Of a DNA stretch of 37,399 bases, positions 26,236 to 35,505 are shown one piece after another. The translations under genes and the position numbers were made by a program. Location of the stretch: positions 1 through 37,399 of the forward strand of contig NZ_ATTQ01000033.1 of the NCBI RefSeq assembly GCF_000419765.1, written 5' to 3'. The notes beneath the pieces are model-generated. The model was not told where the DNA came from and did not search any database. It worked only from the letters and a program-made list of their open reading frames with translations. The stretch is from Rhizobium mongolense USDA 1844 (GTDB lineage Bacteria; Pseudomonadota; Alphaproteobacteria; Rhizobiales; Rhizobiaceae). Each line of letters starts with the position of its first letter. The first letter of the stretch is position 1.

Positions 26236-26890
26236 AGAGCGCGCGACGGCTGGCCCACCGGGCACTTGCTGGCTACTTCGCCGCCGCGGTGGTCATGCCG
26301 TACAAGCCCTTCGCCAAAGTAGTCGAGGCGCGCCGTTACGATGTTGAGGCGGTCGCACGTCAATTTGGAACCAGTTTCGAGCAGACCGCTCATCGGCTGA
26401 CAACGCTTCAAAAGCCCGGGCAGGAGCGGATCCCGTTCTTCTTCATTCGGGTGGATGCTACGGGAAATGTATTGAAGCGCCTCGACAGCGCCAACTCTCC
26501 ATTTGCCAGGCACGGCGGCGGTTGCGGTTGTCCGCTATTGACCCTGCATCAGGTCTTTTCCACGCCTCGACTGTGCTGACGCAATGGCTGGAGCTGCCAG
26601 ATAGTCAACAGTTCTTCTCAATCGCCCGAACAGTAAGCTCGGGGGAGGGGCATATGGCCTTCCCCGGGTAGAGCGGGCCGTGGCTCTGGTTTGTGAAGCG
26701 ACCCATGCCGAACGCCTCGTGTATTACCGACAGGCACAATCCACATCGCCGACGCCGATCGGTATTACCTGCCGCCTCTGCCAGCGTGATAGCTGCAGAT
26801 CCCGATCGGAGCCGCCGATCGGCCGGCAGATTCTTCTCGACTACTACCGCCGCACGGACGCGCCATTCGGGTTTTCCCGATTAGGAGCAC
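26236..26890 (+). pseudogene. ScfR-type transcriptional regulator (HTH / ImmA-IrrE-like / DUF2083), C-terminal part
   Basis: The readable part begins LAHRALAGYFAAAVVMPYKP and includes EARRYDVEAVARQFGTSFEQ, HRLTTLQKPGQERIPFFFIR and HGGGC. A frameshift near 26570 follows, then TQWLELPDSQQFFSIARTVS, ERAVALVCEATHAERLVYY and the cysteine motif CRLCQRDSC with PPIGRQILLDYYRR. This is the C-terminal half of the short-chain fatty-acid metabolism regulators. The DNA-binding N-terminus is missing, so it is inactive. Confidence 0.7.
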
Positions 26891-27417
26891 CGGGATTCAC
26901 AGTTTCAAGCTCCGACTACTGCGCTTTCGCCTTTTCCCTCGCAGCCACGAGACCGTTCCTGAGCTTTCGCAGCACTCCACGTCCCGCGACACACGCAAGC
27001 CAAGAAAGCGGCTGCCGAGCGAGGCCACTGCCCCCAAGCGCGGACCACGGCAAGGGCTCCGTCTCCACCCAGGCGTTGGGCTGGCTCATGCAGCACCTGG
27101 CTCAAGCGCATTACCTAAAGCGTGCCGACACACAGAGAAATGTCCTTCCCATACCAACTCTCAGCAGTCGTCTTTCGAAAAGTCCCTCAGCGAGCATGCA
27201 TGTCATGCCTAGACCATAGACATTCCTGGGCGCCCGTACGGTCTATGATACATTCGCATCAACATAGACTTTGACGACTTATTTGTTGCAACCCGCCGGC
27301 TTTGTGTTTACGGTGTAAAGCTTGGAGTGGACACGGCACCGATCGGATAGACGAGCCTGTTAATGCGAGTATGGCAGGAAGGACAATAGGGCTTGAGCAG
27401 CTTGAGCATTGCAGGAG
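26891..27417. other. Intergenic region, no recognisable gene; CATAGAC repeats
   Basis: No translation here resembles a known protein. CATAGAC occurs at 27215-27221 and 27263-27269 and inverted (GTCTATG) at 27241-27247, in an AT-richer patch. The dppC fragment starts at the right edge. Confidence 0.35.
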
Positions 27418-27630
27418 CAAACCGAGACGAAGCAAGCCTCAGCTTTCTGGGCATGGGGATTCAGCCGCCGAGTTGGGGCAATATGATTCGTGACGGCATC
27501 GGAGTTATCCTCCAAGCCCCCTGGATGGCAGTTGCGCCTGGGCTTGCACTTACACTGAGCGTTCTCGCCTTCAACAACATGATTGGCGAATCTCTGCGCG
27601 ACATCTTCGACCCGCGAGACATCGCACATC
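27418..27630 (+). pseudogene. dppC: Permease DppC-like, C-terminal fragment (copy 2)
   Basis: EASLSFLGMGIQPPSWGNMI, then VILQAPWMAVAPGLALTLSV and NMIGESLRDIFDPRD, is the canonical C-terminus of a DppC permease. The first three quarters of the gene are absent. The original stop after DPRD appears lost or changed; the frame runs on to 27686 into the M81 gene. Confidence 0.8.
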
Positions 27631-27657
27631 AACTGATAAAAAATAGGGGTTCTTTCC

Positions 27658-29136
27658 GTGAAAAGAGTTGCAATCGCAGGCTTTGAGTTGGAGTCTGCAA
27701 GCTTTCTGTCGAACCAAACGACCATCGACGATTTCAGACGCACTGAGACTCGGGGAAGCGAACTGCTCGACCTGAATCGAGGTACTAACACTGTCATGGG
27801 TGGCTTCATCGAGATTTGCGAGCGGGAGGGCTTGGAGATGGTGCCAATCGTCAATACGACGGGCGGTGCGGCCGGGCCGGCCCAAGATGAGGCATTCGAC
27901 CACTATTGTCGCGTAATTCTAAATGGGCTGCGAGCGCATCGCGGATCACTGGACGGGGTTCTACTGTACTTGCATGGTGCATGCACGACGCCGACACGCC
28001 TCGATCCCGACAGTGATCTGTTACGCCTTGTTCGCCGAGAAGTTGGACCTGACATCCCGTTAATGCTTGCATTAGATTACCATGCCAATTTGGATGCAGC
28101 GTCTATTTCCGATGCAACTGCGACCTTCGGCTTTCACTACTCACCACATATCGACATGGGCGAGACGGGCAAGCGAGCAGCTGAATGCCTAGTTCGTACA
28201 TTACGAGGCGAGATTAGGCCCGTTACCGTTGTCTCTCGGCCCAACGTGATGGTGCCGAGTATCTTTAGCGCTACGAACTTGTATCCTCTTGCAAACTTTG
28301 TCGACCGCTCAATCGAGCTCCCCAAGACGACACCCGGACTTGTTGATATATCCATCTTTGCCGGATTTTCCTACGCGGATGTTCCGAACTGCGGATTCTC
28401 CGTCGTCGTTATAGCCGACCGCGACCGTAGCCTTGCCGAGCGCACCGCTATTGTGTTGAGCGATAGTATTCATCAAGCCCGACGCGAACTCCATGTACCC
28501 GGCCTGGTTCGAAATCTGCAGCAGGGTGTGTCTTACGGACTCGAACGAGCAAGATCGGCGAAGGCGCCAATTGTCCTGCTCGAGCATGCCGACCGGATGA
28601 TTGATTCCACCTACGTGCTGCGAGAGTTAATTCGGCAGGGCGCCAAAAACGCCGCTGTACCGTTCCTCTGGGATCCCGGCAGCGCGGCCGCTGCCTCCAG
28701 AGCGGGCGAGGGAAAAACTATTCAGCTAAAGCTTGGTGGGCGCTCGTCAGCGAGATCGGGCGGACCAGTTGAAGTCGAGGCGAAGGTCCTGCAGGCGGGT
28801 GAGAAAAGCTACCAAGTCACCGGTCCAGTGGGGCACGGAGCCAAGGTGGACCTCGGCCTCACTGCCGTGCTTGAATGTGGGGGTATTATAGTCAGCGTGA
28901 CCACGCGACCCTCCACCGCAATCGATGAGGATGCGTTCGTGCAATTCGGTATGCGTGCGCAGGACTTCGCCATCATTGTTCTGCGCTCGAAGACGCATTT
29001 TCGTGCCGTCTACGAACCTTTGGCAGAGGAGATCGTCATCATCGATACGCCCGACTGGGGACCAGCCGATCTCACGACGCTGCCTTACCAGCACGCGCCG
29101 ATTGCCACCTCTTATCCGTTTGTTGACCATGACTAA
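27658..29136 (+). CDS. M81-family metallopeptidase (MlrC-like)
   Basis: 492-residue intact protein of the M81 family, named after MlrC, which cleaves linear microcystin products. The GTG start at 27658 has AGGGG upstream and gives MKRVAIAGFELESASF, matching the family opening. The metal and active-site region is visible: LHGAC (105-109), LDYHANLD (139-146) and SPHIDMGETG (162-171). The C-terminal domain has PFLWDPGSAAAAS, a glycine-rich segment and the ending VIIDTPDWGPADL. It lies between dppC and dppD remnants and overlaps the dppD start (ATGACTAA), so it belonged to the peptide-transporter operon. It is the only undamaged gene of that part. The natural substrate is unknown. Confidence 0.85.
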   Translation: MKRVAIAGFELESASFLSNQTTIDDFRRTETRGSELLDLNRGTNTVMGGFIEICEREGLEMVPIVNTTGGAAGPAQDEAFDHYCRVILNGLRAHRGSLDGVLLYLHGACTTPTRLDPDSDLLRLVRREVGPDIPLMLALDYHANLDAASISDATATFGFHYSPHIDMGETGKRAAECLVRTLRGEIRPVTVVSRPNVMVPSIFSATNLYPLANFVDRSIELPKTTPGLVDISIFAGFSYADVPNCGFSVVVIADRDRSLAERTAIVLSDSIHQARRELHVPGLVRNLQQGVSYGLERARSAKAPIVLLEHADRMIDSTYVLRELIRQGAKNAAVPFLWDPGSAAAASRAGEGKTIQLKLGGRSSARSGGPVEVEAKVLQAGEKSYQVTGPVGHGAKVDLGLTAVLECGGIIVSVTTRPSTAIDEDAFVQFGMRAQDFAIIVLRSKTHFRAVYEPLAEEIVIIDTPDWGPADLTTLPYQHAPIATSYPFVDHD

Positions 29137-29460
29137 TATCCAAGAGCCACATCTTTCTGTTCGCGACCTCTCAGTCTCGCTTGCCATACGCCGTGGAGGA
29201 TCTTTTCCGATTCTTGACCTCTAGTTCGATGTGGTCCCAGGCGAGGTTCTCGGGATTGTGGGCGAGTCGTGCTGCGGGAATAGTCTGACTGCCTTATCGG
29301 TGATGAGGCTATTGCCAAAAGCGGCCGTCGTGACGGGGGGCAAATGCTGTTCCAGGGACACGACCTTCTCCACCGTTCGGATCCGGAAATGCGGAAGATT
29401 CGCGGGAACGATATCGCCATGATCTTCCAGGAACCAATGACATCCCTCGATCCGGATGAT
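29129..29460 (+). pseudogene. dppD: ATP-binding protein DppD-like, N-terminal remnant (copy 2)
   Basis: ATG 29129 overlaps the M81 stop. MTNIQEPHLSVRDLSVSLAI leads to an in-frame TAG at 29222; the frame resumes FDVVPGEVLGIVGES. The Walker A site reads GESCCGNS where GESGCGKS is expected, so the ATP-binding lysine is lost. A frameshift near 29340 moves on to LFQGHDLLHRSDPEMRKIRG and AMIFQEPMTSLDP, where homology stops. Clearly dead. Confidence 0.85.
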
Positions 29461-29512
29461 CGCTTTTTGCATGTAGATCTCCTACCGAGTTAATTGCGCT
29501 CGGGAGGAAACA

Positions 29513-29631
29513 CCAGGATTATGCGCACCTCATAGCTTGGATGCCGGCCACCATCTTACTCATCTACCGAAGCAAACTGGCTGACTGTGCCGGTGAGCTG
29601 CACATAATCACCGGGTGCGCATAATCCCTGG
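29513..29631. repeat. Inverted repeat pair with recombinase-site look
   Basis: CCAGGATTATGCGCACC (29513-29529) and, inverted, GGTGCGCATAATCCCTGG (29614-29631) differ by one base insertion and enclose 84 bases. A third imperfect copy (GCACATAATCACC, 29600-29612) lies next to the second in direct order. The arm GGTGCGCATAAT equals the XerC-binding half of the E. coli dif site. It may be the tip of a tyrosine-recombinase element. Confidence 0.5.
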
Positions 29632-30215
29632 CATAGGCCCATAAATAGGCTGTCTTCGTCGATCCGGAGCCGGGAGCGAGCGTCGGCAAAGTGGTTTCGT
29701 CGGCGAAGATCCGTTCGGCCTTCTTGATCTCATCGACGAGGTAGTCGGCGAGGATCTGCAGCTCAAAGCCGAGCTTGCCCATCCATTGTGCCATCAGCTT
29801 GCGGTCGAGCTCGACCTTGTCGCGGGCGTAGATCGCCTCCTACCGATAGGCGGCAGGCCATTGGCATATTTGGAGACGGCGATCTGCGCCAAAAGCGCTT
29901 CCGTCGGAATGCCGCCCTCGATGATGTGTGCCGGCGCCGGCGCCTGGACGACGCCGTCCTCATTTTTGAAGGCACACTTCGGCCGACGGGTGACGATAAC
30001 ACGGAACTTCGCGGGCACCACATCCAGCCGCTCCGATACGCCCTCGCCGATCAGCACCAGCTTGCCGGCATGCTCGGGCAAATCCTCCGGCTCGAGGATC
30101 ACTTCGATCCGCTCCAGATGGGGTGCGAAGCCCTTACGCGGCCGCGGCGGACGTTTGCCATCCGGACGCTCGCTTCCCTTGTTGACCGCAGATCCTGAAT
30201 CGGCGACTTGCCGAA
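29626..30215 (-). pseudogene. IS66-family TnpC, central fragment
   Basis: Minus strand: PHLERIEVILEPEDLPEHAG, GEGVSERLDVVPAKFRVIVT, RPKCAFKNEDGVVQAPAPAH, IIEGGIPTEALLAQIAVSKY, then a frame change and KVELDRKLMAQWMGKLGFEL and KAERIFADETTLPTLAPGSG, KTAYLWAYARD (first catalytic Asp region). This is the Zn-binding and early DDE part of IS66 transposase. The cysteines of the Zn motif are replaced or lost (LPEHAGKL, KNEDG). Both ends are missing. Confidence 0.75.
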
Positions 30216-30969
30216 GTCGTCGCCGGCGGCCGCCTGCCGCGGCGCCTCGCCATAGAAGGCGATGTGGCGCTTCAGTAAGGGCAAAAGCCGCTCGCTGTCG
30301 GCCGGATTGCCGGCTTCGATGACGAGATCGAGGATCAGTCCGCTCCTGCCGGTGGTCAGATTGAGCTAATGTCCGTAATCGATGTCGCGGCTGCCCTTGA
30401 CGATGATGTCGGCATGCGGCTCGAACAGGCTGACAAGCTTCTCGCCGGCCGGCATCGCATCGGCTGCCAGCACCCGCCGCTCGGTCTGGGCGATGATCTG
30501 CGCGATCAGTGGCTGATAATGGCGAACCTGGGCCTGCCAGAGTTTGCCCGCCGGACCCGCCAGCGGCAACTGTGCCGCCGCCTGCTGCAGATAATCCAGG
30601 TGTTCCGGGCGATCCTGAGCGGCGCGCGCCCGGATCACGCTGAACGTCTTGTGCAAGACCGACTTTTTCGGGCTCCACCCCCATGGCAGCCGGGCAAAGG
30701 CCCGGAACGAGGCGAAATCTTCCAGATGAAACGCCAGCTCCTCGTAGCTCAACTGGCGGTACTGTTTGAGAAGGGCACAGCGCAGCACCGCCTCCGACGG
30801 CGAACCCTGCCGGCCAGTCTGCGCGACCCCCTGTCGGCGCAGATCCGACGTCACCAATTTCAAAAGATCCGATGGGCGTCCAGCCACTGCGACATCGCCT
30901 CCAGCGACCGATCTCGTGCTCGGCGAAAAGATCGAATATGCTGCCCTGGACGGTGCGTTCTTGGCGCAT
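30216..30969 (-). pseudogene. ISNCY-type (IS1202-like) transposase, deleted internally
   Basis: ATG 30969 begins MRQERTVQGSIFDLFAEHEI; a frame change follows, then ETGRQGSPSEAVLRCALLKQ-like text (LRRQGVAQTGRQGSPSEAVL), YRQLSYEELAFHLEDFASFR and SPKKSVLHKTFSVIRA. There the sequence jumps to DYLQQAAAQLPLAGPAGKLW, so about 100 residues are missing. LVSLFEPHADIIVKGSRDID is followed by an in-frame TAG replacing Lys, then LNLTTGRSGLILDLVIEAGN, and the end is replaced by IS66 sequence at about 30215. Inactive. Confidence 0.75.
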
Positions 30970-31198
30970 TGTTGGCTCCGGCGGTTGCGGGTTTGTCTTT
31001 AGAATCAGTGGCTTGATGCTAAAGTGTACCTAAAACGCCGGGCCTTGCCCGCACAAAAAACGCGTTCTCCGCAATAATTCCAATAGCGTGCTGTTTATAG
31101 ACGGGCACTAGCTAGCTGTGAGCTTTCAATAGGTTGTCCATGCGGCCCAGACCGGGAAGCTGAGGTTGTCGAAGCTTCAGTGATTCTCGGAGGACCGG

Positions 31199-31880
31199 AT
31201 GAACATCCACAAGAATGCCCGGCTGACGCCCCGCGGTCGAGAGCGAATTGTAAGGCAGGTCGAGAGCGGGCAGACGCCGGAGGCCGTGGCCAAAGCCGCA
31301 GGCGTCTGTCTGCGGACCATTCGGAAGTGGATAGACCGATATCGCCGCGAAGGATTGGCAGGATTGCATGATCGCTCCTCCCGGCCTCATCGACTGCGCC
31401 GGCCGACGCCCGCGGCGATAGTCGAAACGATCGAACGGCTGCGCCGCCAGCGCTGGACGGGCAAACAGATCGCCGCTGAGGCCGGCGTCTCGCCAGCGAC
31501 GGTGAGCCGTATTCTGCGCCGGTTGGGCTTGAATAAGCTGAGCGCGTTGGAGCCGGAGCCCGTGCGCCGCTATGAACGGGAGCATCCCGGCGAACTCATT
31601 CATCTTGATATCAAGAAGCTCGGCCGGATCGGCTCCGTCGGACACCGCATCACCGGACGACAAACTGGCATGGTCAACCGTCACATCGGCATCGGCTGGG
31701 AGTTCGTCCATGTCTGCATCGACGATGCCTCGCGCGTCGCTTTCGTCCAAGTTATGCCCGACCAGCGCAAGGAGAGCGCTGTCGCCTTCCTTGAGGCCGC
31801 CGTTGCTTATTACGCCAGTCTCGGCGTCAAAGTGCAGCGAGTGATGACCGACAACGGTCCCTGCTACCGGTCAAAGACTA
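31199..31880 (+). pseudogene. IS481-family transposase, truncated at the C-terminus
   Basis: ATG 31199 follows GGAGGA. Opening MNIHKNARLTPRGRERIVRQ, helix-turn-helix AVAKAAGVCLRTIRKWIDRY and ATVSRILRRLGLNKLS (residues 1-110), then the DDE core with LIHLDIKKLGRIG (first Asp) and VQRVMTDNGPCYRS (second Asp). The catalytic Glu part should follow, but the sequence turns into an MFS transporter gene at about 31882. No frameshift lies before that point. Confidence 0.85.
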
Positions 31881-31883
31881 CCA

Positions 31884-33071
31884 CTGCGCAATGCGGCGTT
31901 CCGCTCGATCTGGGCATCCACGCAGATCGCCAATCTCGGAAGACTCGTGCAAACGGTCGGTATCAGCTGGCTCATGGCGACGATTTCCGCTTCCGAGCTG
32001 ATGGTCACGCTCGTGCAGGCTTCAACAACCTTGCCGGTGTTTCTCCTCTCGATCATCGCCGGTGCCATTGCCGATAATTTCAGCCGCCGATCGGTGATGA
32101 CTGCTGGTCGGTTTCTGATAGCGTTCGCCTCCGTCGTGCTGGCGCTTTCTGCCAGCTGTGGCTTTGTCAGCCTCTGGCTCATTCTTGGGCTGGGTTTCTG
32201 GCTGGCTGCGGCTTTGCGCTGAATGACCCTGCCTGGCACGCCTCCGTGGGCGATATCCTCGACGAGCGAGATATTCCGGCTGCGGTGATGCTGATGTCGG
32301 TCGGCTACAACATCACGCGCAGCATTGGTCCAGCCCTGGGCGGGGCGATCCTCGCCTTCCTCGGGCCTCGGGCCGCGTTCGGCTTTGCCGCCTTCAGCAA
32401 TCTCGCGCCCTCGTTGCGGTGTGGGGGAGTAAGTGGCACGTGCGTTCGTCTCCCCTGCCTCCTGAGCGAATTGCAACGGCGATTCACGACGGAATGCGGT
32501 TCGCAGCCTTGTCCTCCGACGTCAGGGCAGCAATTATTCGCGCGACGCTTTTGGCCTTGCCGCAATTTCCATCCTCGCACTTCTGCCACTCGTTGCCCGG
32601 GATCGTTTGACCGGCGGACCCATTGTCTACGGCATTCTGTTCGGCGGTTTCGGTACGGGCGCCTGCATCGCCGGAATGAGCAACCGCTTCCTGAGGAACT
32701 TGCTGTCTCAGGAATGGCTGATGGCGCTCGCCTCCATTGTTTGCGCGGTGTGTTGCCTTTCACTTGCCCTGACCTCGTCCGCAACTATCGCCACCATCGC
32801 GCTGGCCGTTGGTGGCGCAGGCTGGGTCATCACTTGGACCGGTTTCGACGTGTGGGTGCAGTTGGCAAGCCCGCGATGGGTCGTTGGTCGCACGCTCTCG
32901 ATCTACTATGCATGTCTTTCTGGCGGTATGGCTGCCGGCAGCTGGATCTGGGGCACCGTCGCGCAATCCTATACTTTAGCGTCCTCTCTCGAGTCGGCCG
33001 CCGGAACCCTGAGTCTCGTGGCAGCTATCGGTTTTGTATTGCCGGTCCGACTCTGGGCGGAAGGAGATTAA
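31884..33071 (+). pseudogene. MFS exporter (MFS_3 / EntS-like), 5'-truncated and frameshifted
   Basis: Inner-membrane proton-driven exporter family. Readable in successive frames: LRNAAFRSIWASTQIANLGR, VQTVGISWLMATISASELMV, FLLSIIAGAIADNFSRRSVM (loop 2-3 motif), then a shift near 32205 to GFALNDPAWHASVGDILDER, YNITRSIGPALGGAILAFLG, a shift near 32410 to VAVWGSKWHVRSSPLPPERI, and further shifts before LTGGPIVYGILFGGFGTGAC and the long last part to VLPVRLWAEGD. At least three frameshifts. The first dozen or so residues are replaced by IS481 sequence. Substrate unknown. Confidence 0.8.
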
Positions 33072-33219
33072 CAGGGGTCTGACTTTCGTGCACCGGAACT
33101 AGCGCTTCATTTGAAGCCGGCCACGATTCCGATCAGTTGTCGGCCAGTTTCCGGCTCTGACGATACCCCCTGGGTCAGCAACTTTGGCATCAAGCCTCCC
33201 GGTACACGAGGAGAGTTTG

Positions 33220-34751
33220 ATGCCGGCGAAGAGAAGGCCGACCATGAGACAATTACGAAAGATGCTCCGGCTTGCCGGAAGTGGAACGAGCAGCCGCGAG
33301 ATCGCGGTGATGCTCGGTGTTGCGCGCAGCACCGTGCAGGATAATCTGAAGCGGGCGGCGATGGCGGGGCTGACCTGGCCACTGCCGGGAGAACTGACCG
33401 ACGACGCGCTCGAGCATCGGCTTTTCGCTCGCGCCGGGGTCAAACAGGGCCAGCGGCGACGCCAAGAGCCTGTTTGGGCCGAGCTCTCCATCGAGCTGAA
33501 GAAGCCGGGCGTCACGCTACTTATCCTCTGGGAGAAATACCGCAGCGTCCACCCCGACGGGTACGGCTATAGTCGCTTCTGCGAACTATTCCGCGGCTTC
33601 GAGCAGCGTCTTTCGCCAACGATGCGCCAGGAGCACGCGGCCGGCGACAAGGCCTTCGTGGACTATTCCGGCAAAAGGGTGCCGGTCGTCGATCGCAAGA
33701 CCGGCGAGGTTCGCGAGGCGGAACTGTTCGTCGGTGTGCTCGGCGCGTCGAGCTACACGTTCGCCGAGGCCACCTGGACCAAGACGCTCCCGGACTGGAT
33801 CGGCTCGCATGTGCGCATGTTCGCCTTCGGCGTGCCCCGGCTGATCGTGCCCGACAACCTGAAGTCTGGCGTCAACCGAGCCAGCTTCCATGATCCCGAG
33901 ATCAACCGCAGCTACGGGATGATGGCGTCCCACTACGGCGTCGGCGTTCTGCCGGCGCGATCGCGACGACCGAAGGACAAGGCCAAGGTCGAGAACGCCG
34001 TGCGCTTCGCCCCGAGCTGCATTCTCGGCCGCCCGCGCAAGCAGACCTTCTTCTCGCGCGCCGAGGCCAATGCCGCAATCGCCGAGATACTCGTCGCGCG
34101 CATCAACGATCATGTCATGCGACGGCTTGGTGTCAGCCGCCGGCATCTCTTCGAAACGGTCGAACGCCCAGCACTCGCAAGCCTGCCCGCCGAGGACAAT
34201 GAGTTCGCCGGATGGCGCTTGGCACGGGTCTCGACGGATTACATGTCGAGTTCAAGAGCTTCTTCTATTCCGTCCCGCACGGCCTCATCCGCTAGCAGGT
34301 CGATATCCGCGCCACTGCCCGGATGATCGAGATATTCTACCGTGGCAAGCGCGTAGCCGCGCATCAGCGCCGCTATGGGGGCCCGCGTTTTGGGACGGAC
34401 CCCGTGCACATGCCGAGCGCGCATCGGCGCTACGCCGAGTGGACGCCGGATCGCTTCCGGCGTTGGGCTGCGTCCAACGGCGCCGAGACCGAAGGGCTGA
34501 TCACCGCAATCCTCGCCAGCCGGCCGCATCCCGAACAGGGCTTCAGAACATGTCTCGGCATCCTGCGCCTCTATTGCGAGATTCCTCGTGATCGCGCCGA
34601 GGCCGTGTCGGCACGCGCCGTCGAGATCGGCGGCCTGACCTGCGAGACCATCACTGCGCTCATCGCCACACACAAGTCCAACAGGCATTCCACCGAACCC
34701 GCCGCCGTTATGGAACACGCAAACCTGCGCGGCCCCGGCTACTTTCATTGA
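33220..34751 (+). pseudogene. istA: IS21-family transposase IstA, frameshift and stop
   Basis: Start 33220 follows GAGGAGAG. MRQLRKMLRLAGSGTSSREI and AVMLGVARSTVQDNLKRA form the N-terminal HTH, then the DDE core: KAFVDYSGKRVPVVDRKTGE (Asp), LIVPDNLKSGVNRAS (Asp) and RPKDKAKVENAVRFA (Glu). Near 34244 a one-base loss breaks the frame; the other frame reads HVEFKSFFYSVPHGLIR, then TAG at 34292-34294, QVDIRATARMIEIFYRGKRV and the normal C-terminus. Two lesions, both after the catalytic core. Confidence 0.85.
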
Positions 34752-34765
34752 GGAGACAACCGACC

Positions 34766-35505
34766 ATGCTGACCAATCCCACCATCGACATGCTGCGCGA
34801 GCTCGGCCTAGGCATGGCAAGCGCCTACCACGAGCTTGAGGCCCAAGCGGAGGCGAGGCAGCTCGAGCACGGTGAATGGCTCACGATCCTGCTCGAACGG
34901 GAAACGACCGCGCGCCGCCAGAAACGCTTCGAGGCGAGAGCCCGTGCCGCCAGGCTCCGCCATGACGCCCAGGTCGAGAAAATCGACTTCCGCGCCGCGC
35001 GCGGCCTCGACCGCAATCTGTTCCTGAAGCTCGCCGGCCGCGACTGGATCAGGCAACATCACGGTCTTCCGCTGATCGGGCCTGCCGGCGTCGGCAAGAG
35101 CTGGCTGGACTGCGCGCTCGGACACAAAGCATGCCGCGAGGACTTCTCCGTCGCCTATCATCGCCTGCCCAGGCTGTTCGCCACCCTTGCGCTCCCGCGC
35201 GGCGACGGCCGCTACCCGAAAGTCCTCAAGGCACTCGCCAGAACCGACCTGCTCATTCTCGACGATTGGGGTCCCGAGAAGCTCAACGACGAGCAGCGTC
35301 GCGATCTCCTGGAAATCATCGAGACCGCTACGAGAAGCGATCCACCATCGTCACCAGTCAGGTGCCCGTCGATCACTGGTATGACATGATCGGCAATCCG
35401 ACGATCGCCGACGCCATCCTCGACCGCCTCGTCCACAACGCCTACCGCATCGAACTGTCAGGCGAGAGCTTGCGAAAGCAGCGCCAGACCCCAACCGCCG
35501 CTTGA
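34766..35505 (+). pseudogene. istB: IS21-family helper ATPase IstB, frameshifted
   Basis: ATG 34766 has GAGGAGAC nine bases upstream and lies 14 bases after istA. Walker A GPAGVGKSW and Walker B LLILDDWGPEKL are present. Near 35320 one base is missing: the frame goes to a false end at 35389, while the correct sequence RYEKRSTIVTSQVPVDHWYD, NPTIADAILDRLVHNAYRIE continues in another frame to 35505. Repaired length is about 246 residues, normal for the family. Confidence 0.85.

Noticed and set aside
29794..30969. Single 391-codon transposase gene
   Set aside because: The frame joins the ISNCY start, out-of-frame ISNCY sequence and an IS66 TnpC piece; it is a coincidental read-through, not one protein.
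33586..34146. 186-codon minus-strand ORF within istA
   Set aside because: High-GC antisense shadow of the IstA catalytic core.
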